From assembly GCA_041678605.1 (NCBI GenBank), contig JBAYNW010000029.1, forward strand, positions 1 through 23,797: DNA of 23,797 bases. Direction: 5' to 3'. The position numbers and the translations under genes were made by a program. Position 1 is the first letter of the stretch. The number at the start of each line of letters is the position of its first letter. The notes below the pieces were generated by a model. That model had not been told where the DNA came from and ran no database searches. It worked only from the letters and a program-made list of their open reading frames with translations. The DNA comes from JBAYNW01 sp041678605 (GTDB lineage Bacteria > Cyanobacteriota > Vampirovibrionia > Gastranaerophilales > Gastranaerophilaceae). Shown piece by piece: positions 1-7,646 of this stretch.

Positions 1-38
1 TATCTCCGGCTGGATAGAGCGTTTTTAATCTTACTCTC

Positions 39-69
39 GTTGAACTTTTGCTTTCGCAAAAGATTCAAC
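39..69. repeat. near-perfect hairpin
   Basis: The arm GTTGAACTTTTGC (39-51) pairs with the complementary arm ending at 69, interrupted only by a one-base A bulge, giving a 13-bp stem with a very short loop. No U-tract follows on either strand, so it does not look like an ordinary intrinsic terminator. Confidence 0.7.
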
Positions 70-112
70 AGGCCAGCTGAGCTACGAGTACAATTTTAAT
101 TGAAAGGGGAGG

Positions 113-177
113 GGTTTGAAGGGTCGAACAGTTGAGAAGTCACTTTTCCAATTTCCAATTTCCTTTTCCCATTTCCC
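113..177. repeat. octamer-heptamer repeat array
   Basis: On the plus strand three degenerate octamers (GGTTTGAA, GGGTCGAA, CAGTTGAG) are followed by exact 7-base units from 150 (AATTTCC, AATTTCC, TTTTCCC, ATTTCCC). The array lies in the 3' region downstream of nnrD. The order octamers-then-heptamers is the same as in the arrays at 8561-8740, 12133-12247 and 16274-16460. Confidence 0.8.
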
Positions 178-236
178 TTGCACTTATTTACTTATCTAGT
201 TTATCAAATAAACTTTTTAAATCAAGCTAAACCTAT

Positions 237-1070
237 TCACAAAATTGTTTTTATGGATTTTGGAATATAATTTAGCAAATCCGAGGCCAAAACGGAGTAT
301 TCAGTAAGGTCTTTGCTAGCTATTTCTGCTGTTTTTCCGTGTAAATATACCGCTAAACAGCTTGCCTCAAAGCAATTTACTCCCTGCGATAAAAAGCCGC
401 TTATCATGCCCGTTAATACGTCCCCGCTTCCGCCGTGGGCCAGAGCCGAATTACCGGTGTTATTCTCGTAAAAATTTCCCTTATTGTCCGCCACAATTGT
501 TTTGTGCAGTTTTAAAACCGTTGTGCAGCTATATTTCTCACTGCATTTTTTTGCCCAAAATTGTGGGTTTTCTAAAATTGTTTCCACAGTTACCTTCATT
601 AACCTTGACATTTCTTTAGGGTGCGGGGTTAAAATTATATTTTTGGGCAGAGATAAATTTTTAATTGCCGACAAAATATTCAGTCCGTCTGCGTCAATTA
701 CCAAAGGAATTTGTGAATTCTTAAGCAATTTTAGCACTTTTTTAAAAGTTTTTATCGCATTTTTACCCCTTGAAAGTCCGCAGCCGATTGAAATTGTCTG
801 AAATTTACCAGAAATTTCTTTTGTAAGGTTTTTTGCCGGCATTAAAATTACATCAGGGTTGAGTGAGGCGACAGCCTGCAAGGCTGTCGCCTCACTCGCG
901 AGCGTTACTCTTCCGCAGCCGACCTTAAGCGGAGCAACACTTGAAAAATAAGCAGCACCCCTGTAAAATTCAGACCCTGCGATATTCAAAACATGCCCGA
1001 AAGTTCCCTTATGGGAATTTTCCGGCCGTTTCGGCAAAATATTTTTAAAATATTCTTTATTGTAAATCAT
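237..1070 (-). CDS. nnrD: ADP-dependent NAD(P)H-hydrate dehydratase
   Basis: This cytosolic repair enzyme dehydrates damaged NAD(P)H hydrates (S-form) back to NAD(P)H using ADP. It is a ribokinase-like fold protein of the YjeF C-terminal family. Visible signatures are IDADGLN (about residues 125-131), LTPHPKEM (147-154) and the anion-hole/catalytic-base motif GGSGDVL (213-219). It is about 277 residues and lacks the N-terminal epimerase (NnrE) domain found in fused forms. I chose the ATG at 1070 because AAAGG lies seven bases upstream; a TTG at 1094 is in frame but has no clear Shine-Dalgarno. It is the last gene of the operon after trmL (39-base gap). A 17-bp perfect palindrome sits inside it at 861-897. 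Confidence 0.93.
   Translation of the reverse strand: MIYNKEYFKNILPKRPENSHKGTFGHVLNIAGSEFYRGAAYFSSVAPLKVGCGRVTLASEATALQAVASLNPDVILMPAKNLTKEISGKFQTISIGCGLSRGKNAIKTFKKVLKLLKNSQIPLVIDADGLNILSAIKNLSLPKNIILTPHPKEMSRLMKVTVETILENPQFWAKKCSEKYSCTTVLKLHKTIVADNKGNFYENNTGNSALAHGGSGDVLTGMISGFLSQGVNCFEASCLAVYLHGKTAEIASKDLTEYSVLASDLLNYIPKSIKTIL
861..897. repeat. 17-bp perfect palindrome inside nnrD
   Basis: Left arm GAGTGAGGCGACAGCCT (861-877), spacer GCA, right arm AGGCTGTCGCCTCACTC (881-897). It encodes the stretch after VTLA in NnrD. By comparison with my memory of the family, the spacing from VTLA to the following Pro-Asp is normal, so it does not look like an insertion. Confidence 0.9.
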
Positions 1071-1109
1071 ATTACAACCTTTGTTGTCGGGCAAATTTTA
1101 ACCCCCGAC

Positions 1110-1568
1110 CTACTTTGGCAATCCTTGCCTGATAGCTTCATACAGAGTTATCGCCACCGAGTTTGACAAATTCAAACTCCTCTGCCCTTCTATCATCGGA
1201 ATTGTAACCGCTGTTTCCTTATTTGCCTCTAAAAGTTTTTCAGGCAAGCCCCTCGTTTCAGGGCCGAATACCAAAAAGTCGCCTTCTTTAAATTTAACGT
1301 CAAAGAATGATTTTTTGCTTTTTGTTGTCAGATAATAAAAATTAGCATTCTTGTACTCTGCTTGCAATTGCTCAAGAGAGCCAACTTTTTTGATATTTAC
1401 GTCGTCCCAATAATCCAGCCCCGCCCTTTTCGTGTATTTATCCGAAAGAGAAAAACCCAGCTTGCCTATCAGAAAAAGATTTGCCCCAGTGCAGGCACAA
1501 AGTCTTGCAATGTTTCCCGTATTTTGAGGGATTTCAGGTTCAAATAGTACAATATTAAATTTTTTCAA
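1110..1568 (-). CDS. trmL: tRNA (cytidine/uridine-34 2'-O)-methyltransferase TrmL
   Basis: This SPOUT-class, SAM-dependent enzyme 2'-O-methylates the wobble base of certain leucine tRNAs. At 152 residues it has the minimal length of the family. Signatures are PEIPQNTGNIAR near the N-terminus, FGPETRGLP in the SAM-binding knot, and IPM..QRSLNLSNSVAITLYEA at the C-terminal knot. The start is a TTG at 1568 that overlaps the end of the upstream CDP-alcohol phosphatidyltransferase gene by 14 bases; AGGA lies eight bases upstream and no in-frame ATG competes. The overlap suggests translational coupling. Confidence 0.95.
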   Translation of the reverse strand: MKKFNIVLFEPEIPQNTGNIARLCACTGANLFLIGKLGFSLSDKYTKRAGLDYWDDVNIKKVGSLEQLQAEYKNANFYYLTTKSKKSFFDVKFKEGDFLVFGPETRGLPEKLLEANKETAVTIPMIEGQRSLNLSNSVAITLYEAIRQGLPK

Positions 1569-2178
1569 TTACTTTTTCCTGCTTTTTGAAAAACTTTTTA
1601 CTCTCGAATAAAACAGGCAATGCTCTGATTACGCAGAATTCTATTGCGATGAATGCCGCAAGATCTGCGGTTATATTCAAATACCAATGCCATCTGCTCA
1701 GAAAATACAGCCCCGGAGCTTTGGCCACAATCATAAGGCCAAAAGCAACCAGTTTAGAAACCGCATAGGTTATTCTTGAGAATTTTGAACAGCAAATAAA
1801 ATAACTAAACTTACCCTCTTGCATAGTCAAATCGCCAAAAGCTGTATATCCTTGTTCCATGGCGACGCTTCTTAGCCCATCCACTACAAACCCTCTGGTA
1901 AGTGCGACAATCGGGTATGCAACAGGCAGCCAGCCCAGCACTGCGAAAGTGACCCAGAAAGTGTTTTCAACAATCCTGTCGCTCATTATATCTAAAACCG
2001 CACCTAATTTGGACGTTTCATTAAATTTCCTTGCAATGTACCCGTCAACTCCGTCGAGTGAAAATGCGATTACAGTGAGTACAATTGCACAAATATATGC
2101 GTAAGAATTGTGACTAAACAACAATGAAATTGAAATAAATACTAACAAAATCCTGAAAATCGTGATAAAATTTGCCAT
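1555..2178 (-). CDS. CDP-alcohol phosphatidyltransferase (PgsA-like)
   Basis: This integral membrane enzyme of phospholipid synthesis moves a phosphatidyl group from CDP-diacylglycerol to an alcohol. The CDP-OH-P signature is intact: DGVDGYIAR followed by GAVLDIMSD supplies the four conserved aspartates (about residues 42-70). Several hydrophobic helices fill the 207 residues. The N-terminus (FITIFRILLVF) and the later LRSVAMEQGY segment resemble phosphatidylglycerophosphate synthase PgsA, but the exact acceptor alcohol cannot be read from sequence, so no symbol is given. GGAGG precedes the ATG. The product may act in the same membrane as other operon members, but no specific partner is evident. 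Confidence 0.85.
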   Translation of the reverse strand: MANFITIFRILLVFISISLLFSHNSYAYICAIVLTVIAFSLDGVDGYIARKFNETSKLGAVLDIMSDRIVENTFWVTFAVLGWLPVAYPIVALTRGFVVDGLRSVAMEQGYTAFGDLTMQEGKFSYFICCSKFSRITYAVSKLVAFGLMIVAKAPGLYFLSRWHWYLNITADLAAFIAIEFCVIRALPVLFESKKFFKKQEKVIEKI

Positions 2179-2196
2179 ACTGCCTCCTCTTCTATA

Positions 2197-2274
2197 CTAT
2201 TTTTCTAAATATTTTATTATCTCATTTATAAAATATTTGCTGTCGGTAATTAACACTTTATCTGATTGGCTCAT
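2197..2274 (-). CDS. 25-residue ORF overlapping the MNT gene
   Basis: An ATG inside the last codons of the nucleotidyltransferase gene opens a 25-codon frame (begins MSQSDKVLITDSKY, ends KYLEK) that stops 18 bases before the phosphatidyltransferase start. In minimal nucleotidyltransferase/HEPN modules the partner gene commonly overlaps in this way, so this could be the remnant of a lost HEPN gene or a genuine micro-ORF. It carries no HEPN R-X4-6-H motif. It has no independent Shine-Dalgarno; translation would be coupled. Confidence is low. Confidence 0.3.
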   Translation of the reverse strand: MSQSDKVLITDSKYFINEIIKYLEK

Positions 2275-2578
2275 AAAAAACCCCCTTATTAACGACTTCG
2301 TCGTGGAAAAAATAGTTACGGCTTAGCTCGCTTTTTGTCATGGGGTGTATGTCTATAAAAACATCCTCCTTGTAGTTCAAAAGGCTTATTAATTTGTATA
2401 GCTTTGTTTCAATATCGTCATTGATTTTTTTAAAAAGACCTATGATGTCTATATCGCTATCCGGCGTGAAATCCCCACGAACCTGAGAACCATAAACATA
2501 AACACCAATAAAATCCGGAATCAATTTTGATAATTCCTTGTTTAATTTTTTAATAACTTTTTCAACTTTTTTATTCAT
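2258..2578 (-). CDS. MNT-type minimal nucleotidyltransferase
   Basis: This 106-residue protein belongs to the polymerase-beta-like minimal nucleotidyltransferases. The catalytic motif GSQVRGDFTPDSDIDI (about residues 31-46) has the GS, Arg-Gly and D-X-D arrangement, and a third acidic residue is available in DVFIDIHP (about residues 72-79). Family members are usually antitoxins that AMPylate a HEPN toxin encoded next to them. Here no HEPN gene is present: a metabolic oxidoreductase precedes it (14-base gap) and only a 25-codon ORF follows. The start ATG at 2578 has no obvious Shine-Dalgarno, so it may depend on coupling to the upstream gene. Confidence 0.85.
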   Translation of the reverse strand: MNKKVEKVIKKLNKELSKLIPDFIGVYVYGSQVRGDFTPDSDIDIIGLFKKINDDIETKLYKLISLLNYKEDVFIDIHPMTKSELSRNYFFHDEVVNKGVFYEPIR

Positions 2579-2592
2579 TTTCGTATTATAAC

Positions 2593-3591
2593 TTATTTTT
2601 TCAATCTTGACAAGGCGAAATTAAATTCGTCCAATTTTTTGACCCCTTCACCCAGCATTATTTTTTCTGCTTCTTCCAAAATTTTGACGACCCTAAATCC
2701 GTTTTCCCCGTCTGAGCGTGCCTTTTTTCCGGTTTCACAGCAGCTTATAAAATGCTGGCACTCAAGTTTTAGCGGTTCTATCTCCAGATAATCCAGTCGG
2801 ATATTTGTTGAAGCTCCTGCAGCGAAGTTATCAAAAATTTGAAGTTTGTTTTCCGCAACCGTATCATCCAGTATCGCGGTTGCCTTAGTTCCTCTTACCA
2901 TAAGTGTCACGTGTTTTTTAGGCGTAATCCAGCTGTCCGAAATGTGTGCGATAAGACCATCTTCAAACTCAATTCCTATATGTGTAATGTCCATAATTTC
3001 GTTCCTGTCGGAAGAACAACCGACGGCCGAAATAACGTTCTTAGGCTCTTTCCCCGTAACGTAGCTAATCATTGACACGTCATGCGGTGCCAAATCCCAC
3101 ATAACACTTCTGTCATTTTTAAAATAATTAACGTTTAGTCTGTCACTTTGGGCATAAACAAGTTCGCCCAAGACTCCTTCGTCTATAAGCATTTTAAGTC
3201 TGTTGACCGCCGGATGGTACAAAAGCAAATGCCCAACCATCAAGACTAAATTTCTATCGTTTGCTAAATTAGTCAAATCTCTTGCCTCTTCGGCAACTGT
3301 AGATAAAGGCTTTTCAACGTAGACATTTTTTCCGGCCAGAAGCATTTCTTTGACTAATCTGTAATGCATATGGCTTGGTGTAACAACCGCAACGCCGGTT
3401 ATTTCAGGGTTTTTTAAAATGTCGTTGAAATCTTTGGTAGTTTTGACCCCATTATATTCTCGGGCAACTTTTTTTAAGTTTTCTTCGTCAATATCACAAA
3501 CCGTGTCCAAAACATTCAGGTTATAGAAGTTTCTGACAATATTTCTGCCCCAAACCCCGCATCCTATTACAGCTATTTTTTGTTCACGCAT
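2593..3591 (-). CDS. Gfo/Idh/MocA-family NAD(P)-dependent oxidoreductase
   Basis: This 332-residue cytosolic dehydrogenase probably acts on a nucleotide sugar. The N-terminal Rossmann motif GCGVWGRN (about residues 10-17) binds the dinucleotide, and VYVEKPLS (about 91-98) carries the conserved EKP. MVGHLLLYHPAV and WDLAPHDVSM resemble UDP-N-acetyl-glucosamine(uronate) 3-dehydrogenases of the WbpB/WlbA kind, so a role in surface polysaccharide precursor synthesis is plausible but not proven. No aminotransferase or acetyltransferase partner lies beside it. AAGGTGAG precedes the ATG and a promoter-like pair lies at 3614-3643, so it may head the operon that continues through nnrD. Confidence 0.87.
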   Translation of the reverse strand: MREQKIAVIGCGVWGRNIVRNFYNLNVLDTVCDIDEENLKKVAREYNGVKTTKDFNDILKNPEITGVAVVTPSHMHYRLVKEMLLAGKNVYVEKPLSTVAEEARDLTNLANDRNLVLMVGHLLLYHPAVNRLKMLIDEGVLGELVYAQSDRLNVNYFKNDRSVMWDLAPHDVSMISYVTGKEPKNVISAVGCSSDRNEIMDITHIGIEFEDGLIAHISDSWITPKKHVTLMVRGTKATAILDDTVAENKLQIFDNFAAGASTNIRLDYLEIEPLKLECQHFISCCETGKKARSDGENGFRVVKILEEAEKIMLGEGVKKLDEFNFALSRLKK

Positions 3592-3613
3592 TTTTTCTCA
3601 CCTTCTGATATAT

Positions 3614-3643
3614 ATTATAATACAAGATTTTCCTTTAAGTAAA
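3614..3643 (-). promoter_or_regulatory. possible promoter for the oxidoreductase operon
   Basis: In minus sense, TTTACT (3638-3643) and TATAAT (3614-3619) are separated by 18 bases and sit about 25 bases upstream of the oxidoreductase ATG, in the only gap between this gene and the preceding one. Confidence 0.5.
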
Positions 3644-3644
3644 C

Positions 3645-4559
3645 TTAATTTAAACTTTTAATACAAAAAACCTCTTCGTCTTTTTTAATTTCGTAAATTC
3701 CAAGACTTTCAACAAAATATCGGGGATTTTTTACCAGCGAATATCTCTGCTTGAACGTTGAAAGACAAATTATTTTGTCTTTCAATCCGAGTTTATTGAG
3801 CATTAACAGAGTTTTTAATTTTTCCGTAATTTCATTATTTTTGGAATAAGTTTCAATGCTGATAAGAAAGTTGACCCGAAATTTTTTGTCATAATATCTG
3901 TTTTTTAAATTTAGGATAACCTTTTCTATATCAAGGATTACTCCGTCTACTTTTTGAAAATTTTCGAAATATAATAAAAGCCCGTCCTCTAAAGTTCTTC
4001 GCTGGGGTTGAAGTTTTTCTGCGATAATTTTAGAAAAATCCGCCAAAATTTCTCTTTGTTTTTCCTCAATCCCGACGGCCGCATCTTTATTGAAAAAACT
4101 GTCTTTTGACAAATTTAAGGCAGTAAATTTTACTAAAATTAAAAAATTGTTGTTTTTATGTTCACTGATTAAATACTGCTGTTCAAGTGTCAGATTAAAA
4201 ATGCTTTCAACCTTTTTTTTGAGAAAATTATAAATTGAATCATATTTTTTTTCAATAAGGTCAACATCTTCAATGACAAACCTTAATCCCCAAACAATGA
4301 ATAGCAGAACAAAAGTTGCAATTAAGAAGGAAAAATCTATTGCAATTTCATCAACTTTAACCGTCCTGAAATAGAAAATATGAACGATATTTTTTATCCC
4401 CTCAAAAAACGGGGCAAACGGTTTGATAAACGTTGCTTCTCCAAGCTGAAACAACCAGTACAAAATTATGAAAAATGACAGAAAAACCAGCAAAACCTGA
4501 ATAAATTTCAGGAAATTGACAAAGAATAAAAAGAGTTTTTTGCCTAATTTATAAAACAA
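3645..4559 (-). CDS. membrane protein with possible degenerate nucleotide-cyclase-like domain
   Basis: I do not recognise a named family. The 304-residue protein has two hydrophobic segments (about residues 8-38 and 76-93), then a short charged, coiled-coil-like stretch and a soluble domain from about residue 130. The order of elements in that domain (KFTALNLSKD strand, helix IEEKQREILADFSKII, GLLLYFENFQ, helix, FRVNFLISIETYS strand, final FVESLGIYEIKK...VFCIKSL) is reminiscent of class III adenylate/guanylate cyclase catalytic domains, but the metal aspartates and the GD motif are not convincing, so it would be inactive or something else. It starts at a TTG overlapping the end of panC by 16 bases, suggesting coupled translation. 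Confidence 0.6.
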   Translation of the reverse strand: MFYKLGKKLFLFFVNFLKFIQVLLVFLSFFIILYWLFQLGEATFIKPFAPFFEGIKNIVHIFYFRTVKVDEIAIDFSFLIATFVLLFIVWGLRFVIEDVDLIEKKYDSIYNFLKKKVESIFNLTLEQQYLISEHKNNNFLILVKFTALNLSKDSFFNKDAAVGIEEKQREILADFSKIIAEKLQPQRRTLEDGLLLYFENFQKVDGVILDIEKVILNLKNRYYDKKFRVNFLISIETYSKNNEITEKLKTLLMLNKLGLKDKIICLSTFKQRYSLVKNPRYFVESLGIYEIKKDEEVFCIKSLN

Positions 4560-5410
4560 TTATCTATTAACCTCACATTATCCACCCTAAGTGCAATTAA
4601 TACAAGTGTGTCGGAATCTGCAACCGTTTTGTTTTCAAGCGTTTCCCTGTCTACAAATTCCAAATATTCAAGTTGATGATGTTCATTCAAAAACGAAAAT
4701 GCCGTCTCGCAAAGAGCGTTAACATCCATAATTCCCTTGTTATAGCATGCTTTTATATTGGAAAGAATTTTGCTCAAAACCAGAGCTTCCCTTCTTCCAT
4801 CCTCCGACAAATATTTATTTCTGGAGCTGAGAGCAAGTCCCTGTCCATCTCTCACAATCGGACAGGCAACTATTTCAACTGGAACATTCAAATCTTTTAC
4901 CATTTTTTTAATGATAATAAGCTGTTGGGCATCTTTTTGCCCAAAAAATGCACTGTCGGGTTGAACTATGTTGAAAAGTTTCATTACAACCGTACAAACC
5001 CCGTCAAAATGCCCCACACGTGATTTGCCGCAGAGTTTATTTGAGTAAAAAAACGGGGGTGCGATATAAGTTAGAAAATCGTTTGACATAATGTTCGCAT
5101 CAGGATACATCTCCGCCGGTGTCGGGGCAAAAACAATAATCTCACATTTATCCCCTCCTGCTTTTTTGCATAGTTCAAGGTCTGCCTCAATATTTCTCGG
5201 ATACTTTTCCAAATCCTCCGAAGGCCCGAATTGAATCGGATTTACAAAAACCGAAACAACCGTTTTATCACAAATTTCAACACTTTTTTTGATAAGGCTC
5301 AAATGCCCCTCGTGCAAAGCACCCATAGTAGGCACCAAACCTACTTTCAGTCCGTCCCTTTTCCATTCTGATACTTTTTTTCTTAATTCTTCAATTTTTG
5401 TTTCTAACAT
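4544..5410 (-). CDS. panC: pantothenate synthetase
   Basis: It condenses pantoate with beta-alanine using ATP, the last step of vitamin B5 synthesis. Signatures are PTMGALHEGH (residues 27-36, with the HxGH nucleotidyl-transfer motif), VNPIQFGPSEDLEKYPR, FFGQKDAQQ and ALSSRNKYLS. At 288 residues it has normal length. An extra Cys- and Phe-containing stretch (about residues 85-125) precedes KSRVGHFDGV and looks like a lineage-specific expansion. The ATG overlaps the end of panB by seven bases, so the two steps of the pathway are translationally coupled. No panD or panE lies in the window. Confidence 0.96.
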   Translation of the reverse strand: MLETKIEELRKKVSEWKRDGLKVGLVPTMGALHEGHLSLIKKSVEICDKTVVSVFVNPIQFGPSEDLEKYPRNIEADLELCKKAGGDKCEIIVFAPTPAEMYPDANIMSNDFLTYIAPPFFYSNKLCGKSRVGHFDGVCTVVMKLFNIVQPDSAFFGQKDAQQLIIIKKMVKDLNVPVEIVACPIVRDGQGLALSSRNKYLSEDGRREALVLSKILSNIKACYNKGIMDVNALCETAFSFLNEHHQLEYLEFVDRETLENKTVADSDTLVLIALRVDNVRLIDNCFIN

Positions 5411-6267
5411 TGCTCAATACCGTTGGTTGTATGAATTTCGAGTTGCTTCAACTCTTCTTCCGAAAGCTTAAAAACTTCTTCTTCTGAGGGAAACTTGCCA
5501 TTTTTGACTTCTTCCACGTACTGTTTGGCACTGTTTTGGATGAGTAAGCTTAAATCTGCATATTTGCGGGCAAATTTTGGCGTAAAATCTGAAAACTTGC
5601 CAAAAACGTCATCCGACACCAAAATTTGCCCAGAACAATATCTTCCGGCACCGATTCCGATTGTCGGAACAGTTAAATTATCGGTAATATATTTGGCACT
5701 TTCTTCAGGCACCATTTCAAGAACGATTGCAAAAACCCCTGCTTTTTCAAGGTCTTTCGCCTGTTCAAGAATTTCCAGAGTGGTATTAAAAGTTTTCCCC
5801 TGAATATTGTAACCTCCGATTGTGTTCAAAAATTGAGGTGTAAATCCCAAGTGTCCAATCACCGGAATACCGGCTTGAACACAGCGTTCAACTACCTCTA
5901 ATATGTATTTTCCCCCGCCTTCGATTTTTACCGCCCTTGCACCGGCTCTAACCATTTCTCCGGCGTTTTTAACGGCTGTTGCAATATCACTGTGATAACT
6001 CATAAAGGGCATATCAGTTGCAACCAAGGCCCTTGCGGCTCCTTTTGCGACAGCTTTTGTGAAGATAAGCATTTCTTCCATTCCGATAGAGTGGGTCGTC
6101 TCATAGCCCAAAGCAACCATCGCCAGAGAATCGCCTATTAAAACAATGTCAACACCGGCCTCGTCTAAATATTTAGCCGTAGAATAATCGTAGGCGGTCA
6201 AAGCTGTAATCTTTTGGCCGTCATTTTTAAGTTTTTGAATAGTTTTAACACTAATTTTCTTGTTCAC
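5404..6267 (-). CDS. panB: 3-methyl-2-oxobutanoate hydroxymethyltransferase
   Basis: This enzyme makes ketopantoate from alpha-ketoisovalerate and methylene-tetrahydrofolate, the first committed step to pantothenate and CoA. Signatures are TAYDYSTA, LIGDSLAM (43-50, metal-binding Asp), ATDMPFMSY, VKIEGG, GHLGFTPQ and GIGAG. At 287 residues it is full length. The start is a GTG at 6267 preceded by AGGTGA; both lie in an octamer repeat array (6259-6286) that also contains the stop codon of yvcK, eight bases upstream. The downstream overlap with panC makes panBC a coupled pair. Confidence 0.96.
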   Translation of the reverse strand: MNKKISVKTIQKLKNDGQKITALTAYDYSTAKYLDEAGVDIVLIGDSLAMVALGYETTHSIGMEEMLIFTKAVAKGAARALVATDMPFMSYHSDIATAVKNAGEMVRAGARAVKIEGGGKYILEVVERCVQAGIPVIGHLGFTPQFLNTIGGYNIQGKTFNTTLEILEQAKDLEKAGVFAIVLEMVPEESAKYITDNLTVPTIGIGAGRYCSGQILVSDDVFGKFSDFTPKFARKYADLSLLIQNSAKQYVEEVKNGKFPSEEEVFKLSEEELKQLEIHTTNGIEQC

Positions 6268-6286
6268 TTGTTCACCTAATCACCTT
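6259..6286 (-). repeat. octamer array forming the yvcK/panB junction
   Basis: In minus sense the junction reads as 8-base units AGGTGATT, AGGTGAAC, AAGTGAAC. The TAG stop of yvcK, the AGGTGA Shine-Dalgarno of panB and its GTG start all fall in these units. Confidence 0.7.
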
Positions 6287-7583
6287 TACGCCTATACCAA
6301 TGATAAATCGCTCTTGCGACTCTGTTCGAACTGTGTCTTACAAGTCCTTCTTTGCTTTCTTCAATCAATCTTTTGGAAACAATTCTCACCCCTGATTTTT
6401 TAATATTTTCAACGTCAAGCTTGACAGGGAAGGAATTTGCAGCCTTGTATTTTAGTGCCAAATTTTTCGGCAGGCTGTCGTTTACAAGAACAGCATCCAT
6501 AATCCGGCTATTGCCGGCATGTTCGATTATAGCATCAATGTGGCCCGAAACGCTGTAATCATCTGTTTCACCCGGTTGGGTCATTATATTGCAAACATAT
6601 ATTTTTTTTGCCTGCGAAAGAGCTATTTCCTCAGCGATTTCTTTAATCAACAAATTCGGAATGACGCTCGTATAAAGACTTCCAGGCCCCAGAATTATTA
6701 AATCAGCTTCTTTGATTGCCGCAATGGCATCTTCAAGCGGTCTGCAGTCTTTTGGGTCCGTGGATAATTTTTTAATTTTGCCGTGAGCCTCCGGAATGTT
6801 GGATTCTCCCCTTATAATCCTGCCGTCCTCAAGTTCGGCAACCAGCTTCATATCATCAAGTGTTGACGGCAAAACACGCCCCCTGATTGAAAGGACATTA
6901 GAAGATTCCTTCACTGCCCTAACCATGTCTCCTGTGATGGAACAAAGAGCGGTTAAAAATAAATTTCCGAAACTGTGGCCCTCAAGTCCTTCGCCTGTTT
7001 TGAAGCGGTACTGAAATAATTTTGTAACTAAATCTTCGTCATCTGCAAGTGCCGCTATACAGTTTCTGATGTCACCCGGCGGCAAAACTCCCATTTCTTC
7101 CCTCAAACGGCCGGAACTTCCGCCGTCGTCGCCCACTGTAACTATTGCAGTTATGTTATTCGTAATTTTTTTAACCCCTTTTAAAAGCATTGAAAGTCCG
7201 GTACCTCCACCGACTGCAACAATCTTAGGCCCCCTGTTTAATTTTCTTCTTCTGTACAGTGCTTCAAGAATGGTTCCCTTTTCTTTACCGTTATTCAAAT
7301 CCAGCATAGATAAATTTGTTTTTTGCCAGCCCTTGAAGAAAATAAACGCACCAAATACGGCCACGAAGGCACCTACAATTCCGGAAGGAGCTCTCTCGGC
7401 AATGTTTCTTATGAGTTCCATGGTAAAATAAACCGGACGCATGTTGAATATAATCATTGTTCCCAGAAGAATAAGCAATGAGCCGAAAAAAATCATTGCA
7501 AACCACCTTTTAACCTGTAGTCCGGGCAAAAGCCACCCCGCATTTTTTGGCATTTTTATATCTCTGGAAAATAAATTTTTCAT
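6276..7583 (-). CDS. yvcK: YvcK/CofD-like gluconeogenesis factor, membrane-anchored
   Basis: YvcK-family proteins bind UDP-N-acetylglucosamine and influence central carbon metabolism and cell shape in other bacteria; the biochemical activity is not settled. The CofD-like domain shows VGGGTGLSMLL (124-134) and GDDGGSSGRLR (151-161), then PPGDIRNC and LGPGSLYTSV. Two N-terminal hydrophobic segments (about residues 27-47 and 68-84) anchor it in the membrane, as in cyanobacterial homologues and unlike the soluble Bacillus form. The total is 435 residues. AAAGGTG lies six bases before the ATG. The stop codon is embedded in octamers shared with the panB start. Confidence 0.93.
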   Translation of the reverse strand: MKNLFSRDIKMPKNAGWLLPGLQVKRWFAMIFFGSLLILLGTMIIFNMRPVYFTMELIRNIAERAPSGIVGAFVAVFGAFIFFKGWQKTNLSMLDLNNGKEKGTILEALYRRRKLNRGPKIVAVGGGTGLSMLLKGVKKITNNITAIVTVGDDGGSSGRLREEMGVLPPGDIRNCIAALADDEDLVTKLFQYRFKTGEGLEGHSFGNLFLTALCSITGDMVRAVKESSNVLSIRGRVLPSTLDDMKLVAELEDGRIIRGESNIPEAHGKIKKLSTDPKDCRPLEDAIAAIKEADLIILGPGSLYTSVIPNLLIKEIAEEIALSQAKKIYVCNIMTQPGETDDYSVSGHIDAIIEHAGNSRIMDAVLVNDSLPKNLALKYKAANSFPVKLDVENIKKSGVRIVSKRLIEESKEGLVRHSSNRVARAIYHWYRRKGD

Positions 7584-7646
7584 TATCGCACCTTTGTTTT
7601 TGTTAAACGGTTGAAAGGTTTGGGTTTAAGTAACCATTCAACTAAA

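Larger units (their letters stand above)
1..236. other. intergenic region with tRNA-like scraps and repeats
   Basis: No protein gene is seen. Two pieces resemble the D arm of a tRNA but lie on opposite strands: GCTGGATAGAGCG at 9-21 (plus) and CTCGTAGCTCAGCTGG at 73-88 (minus sense). They share the inverted pair GCTGG/CCAGC and flank a strong hairpin at 39-69. I could not fold a full cloverleaf with a credible anticodon arm on either strand, so this is not called a tRNA gene. Octamer and heptamer repeats follow at 113-177, then an AT-rich small inverted repeat (AGTTTAT/ATAAACT) at 198-214 just beyond the nnrD stop codon. Confidence 0.5.

Noticed and set aside
7299..7506. Second small ORF within yvcK on the same strand
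   Set aside because: Alternative frame inside the membrane-anchor part of yvcK; no ribosome site or conserved sequence.
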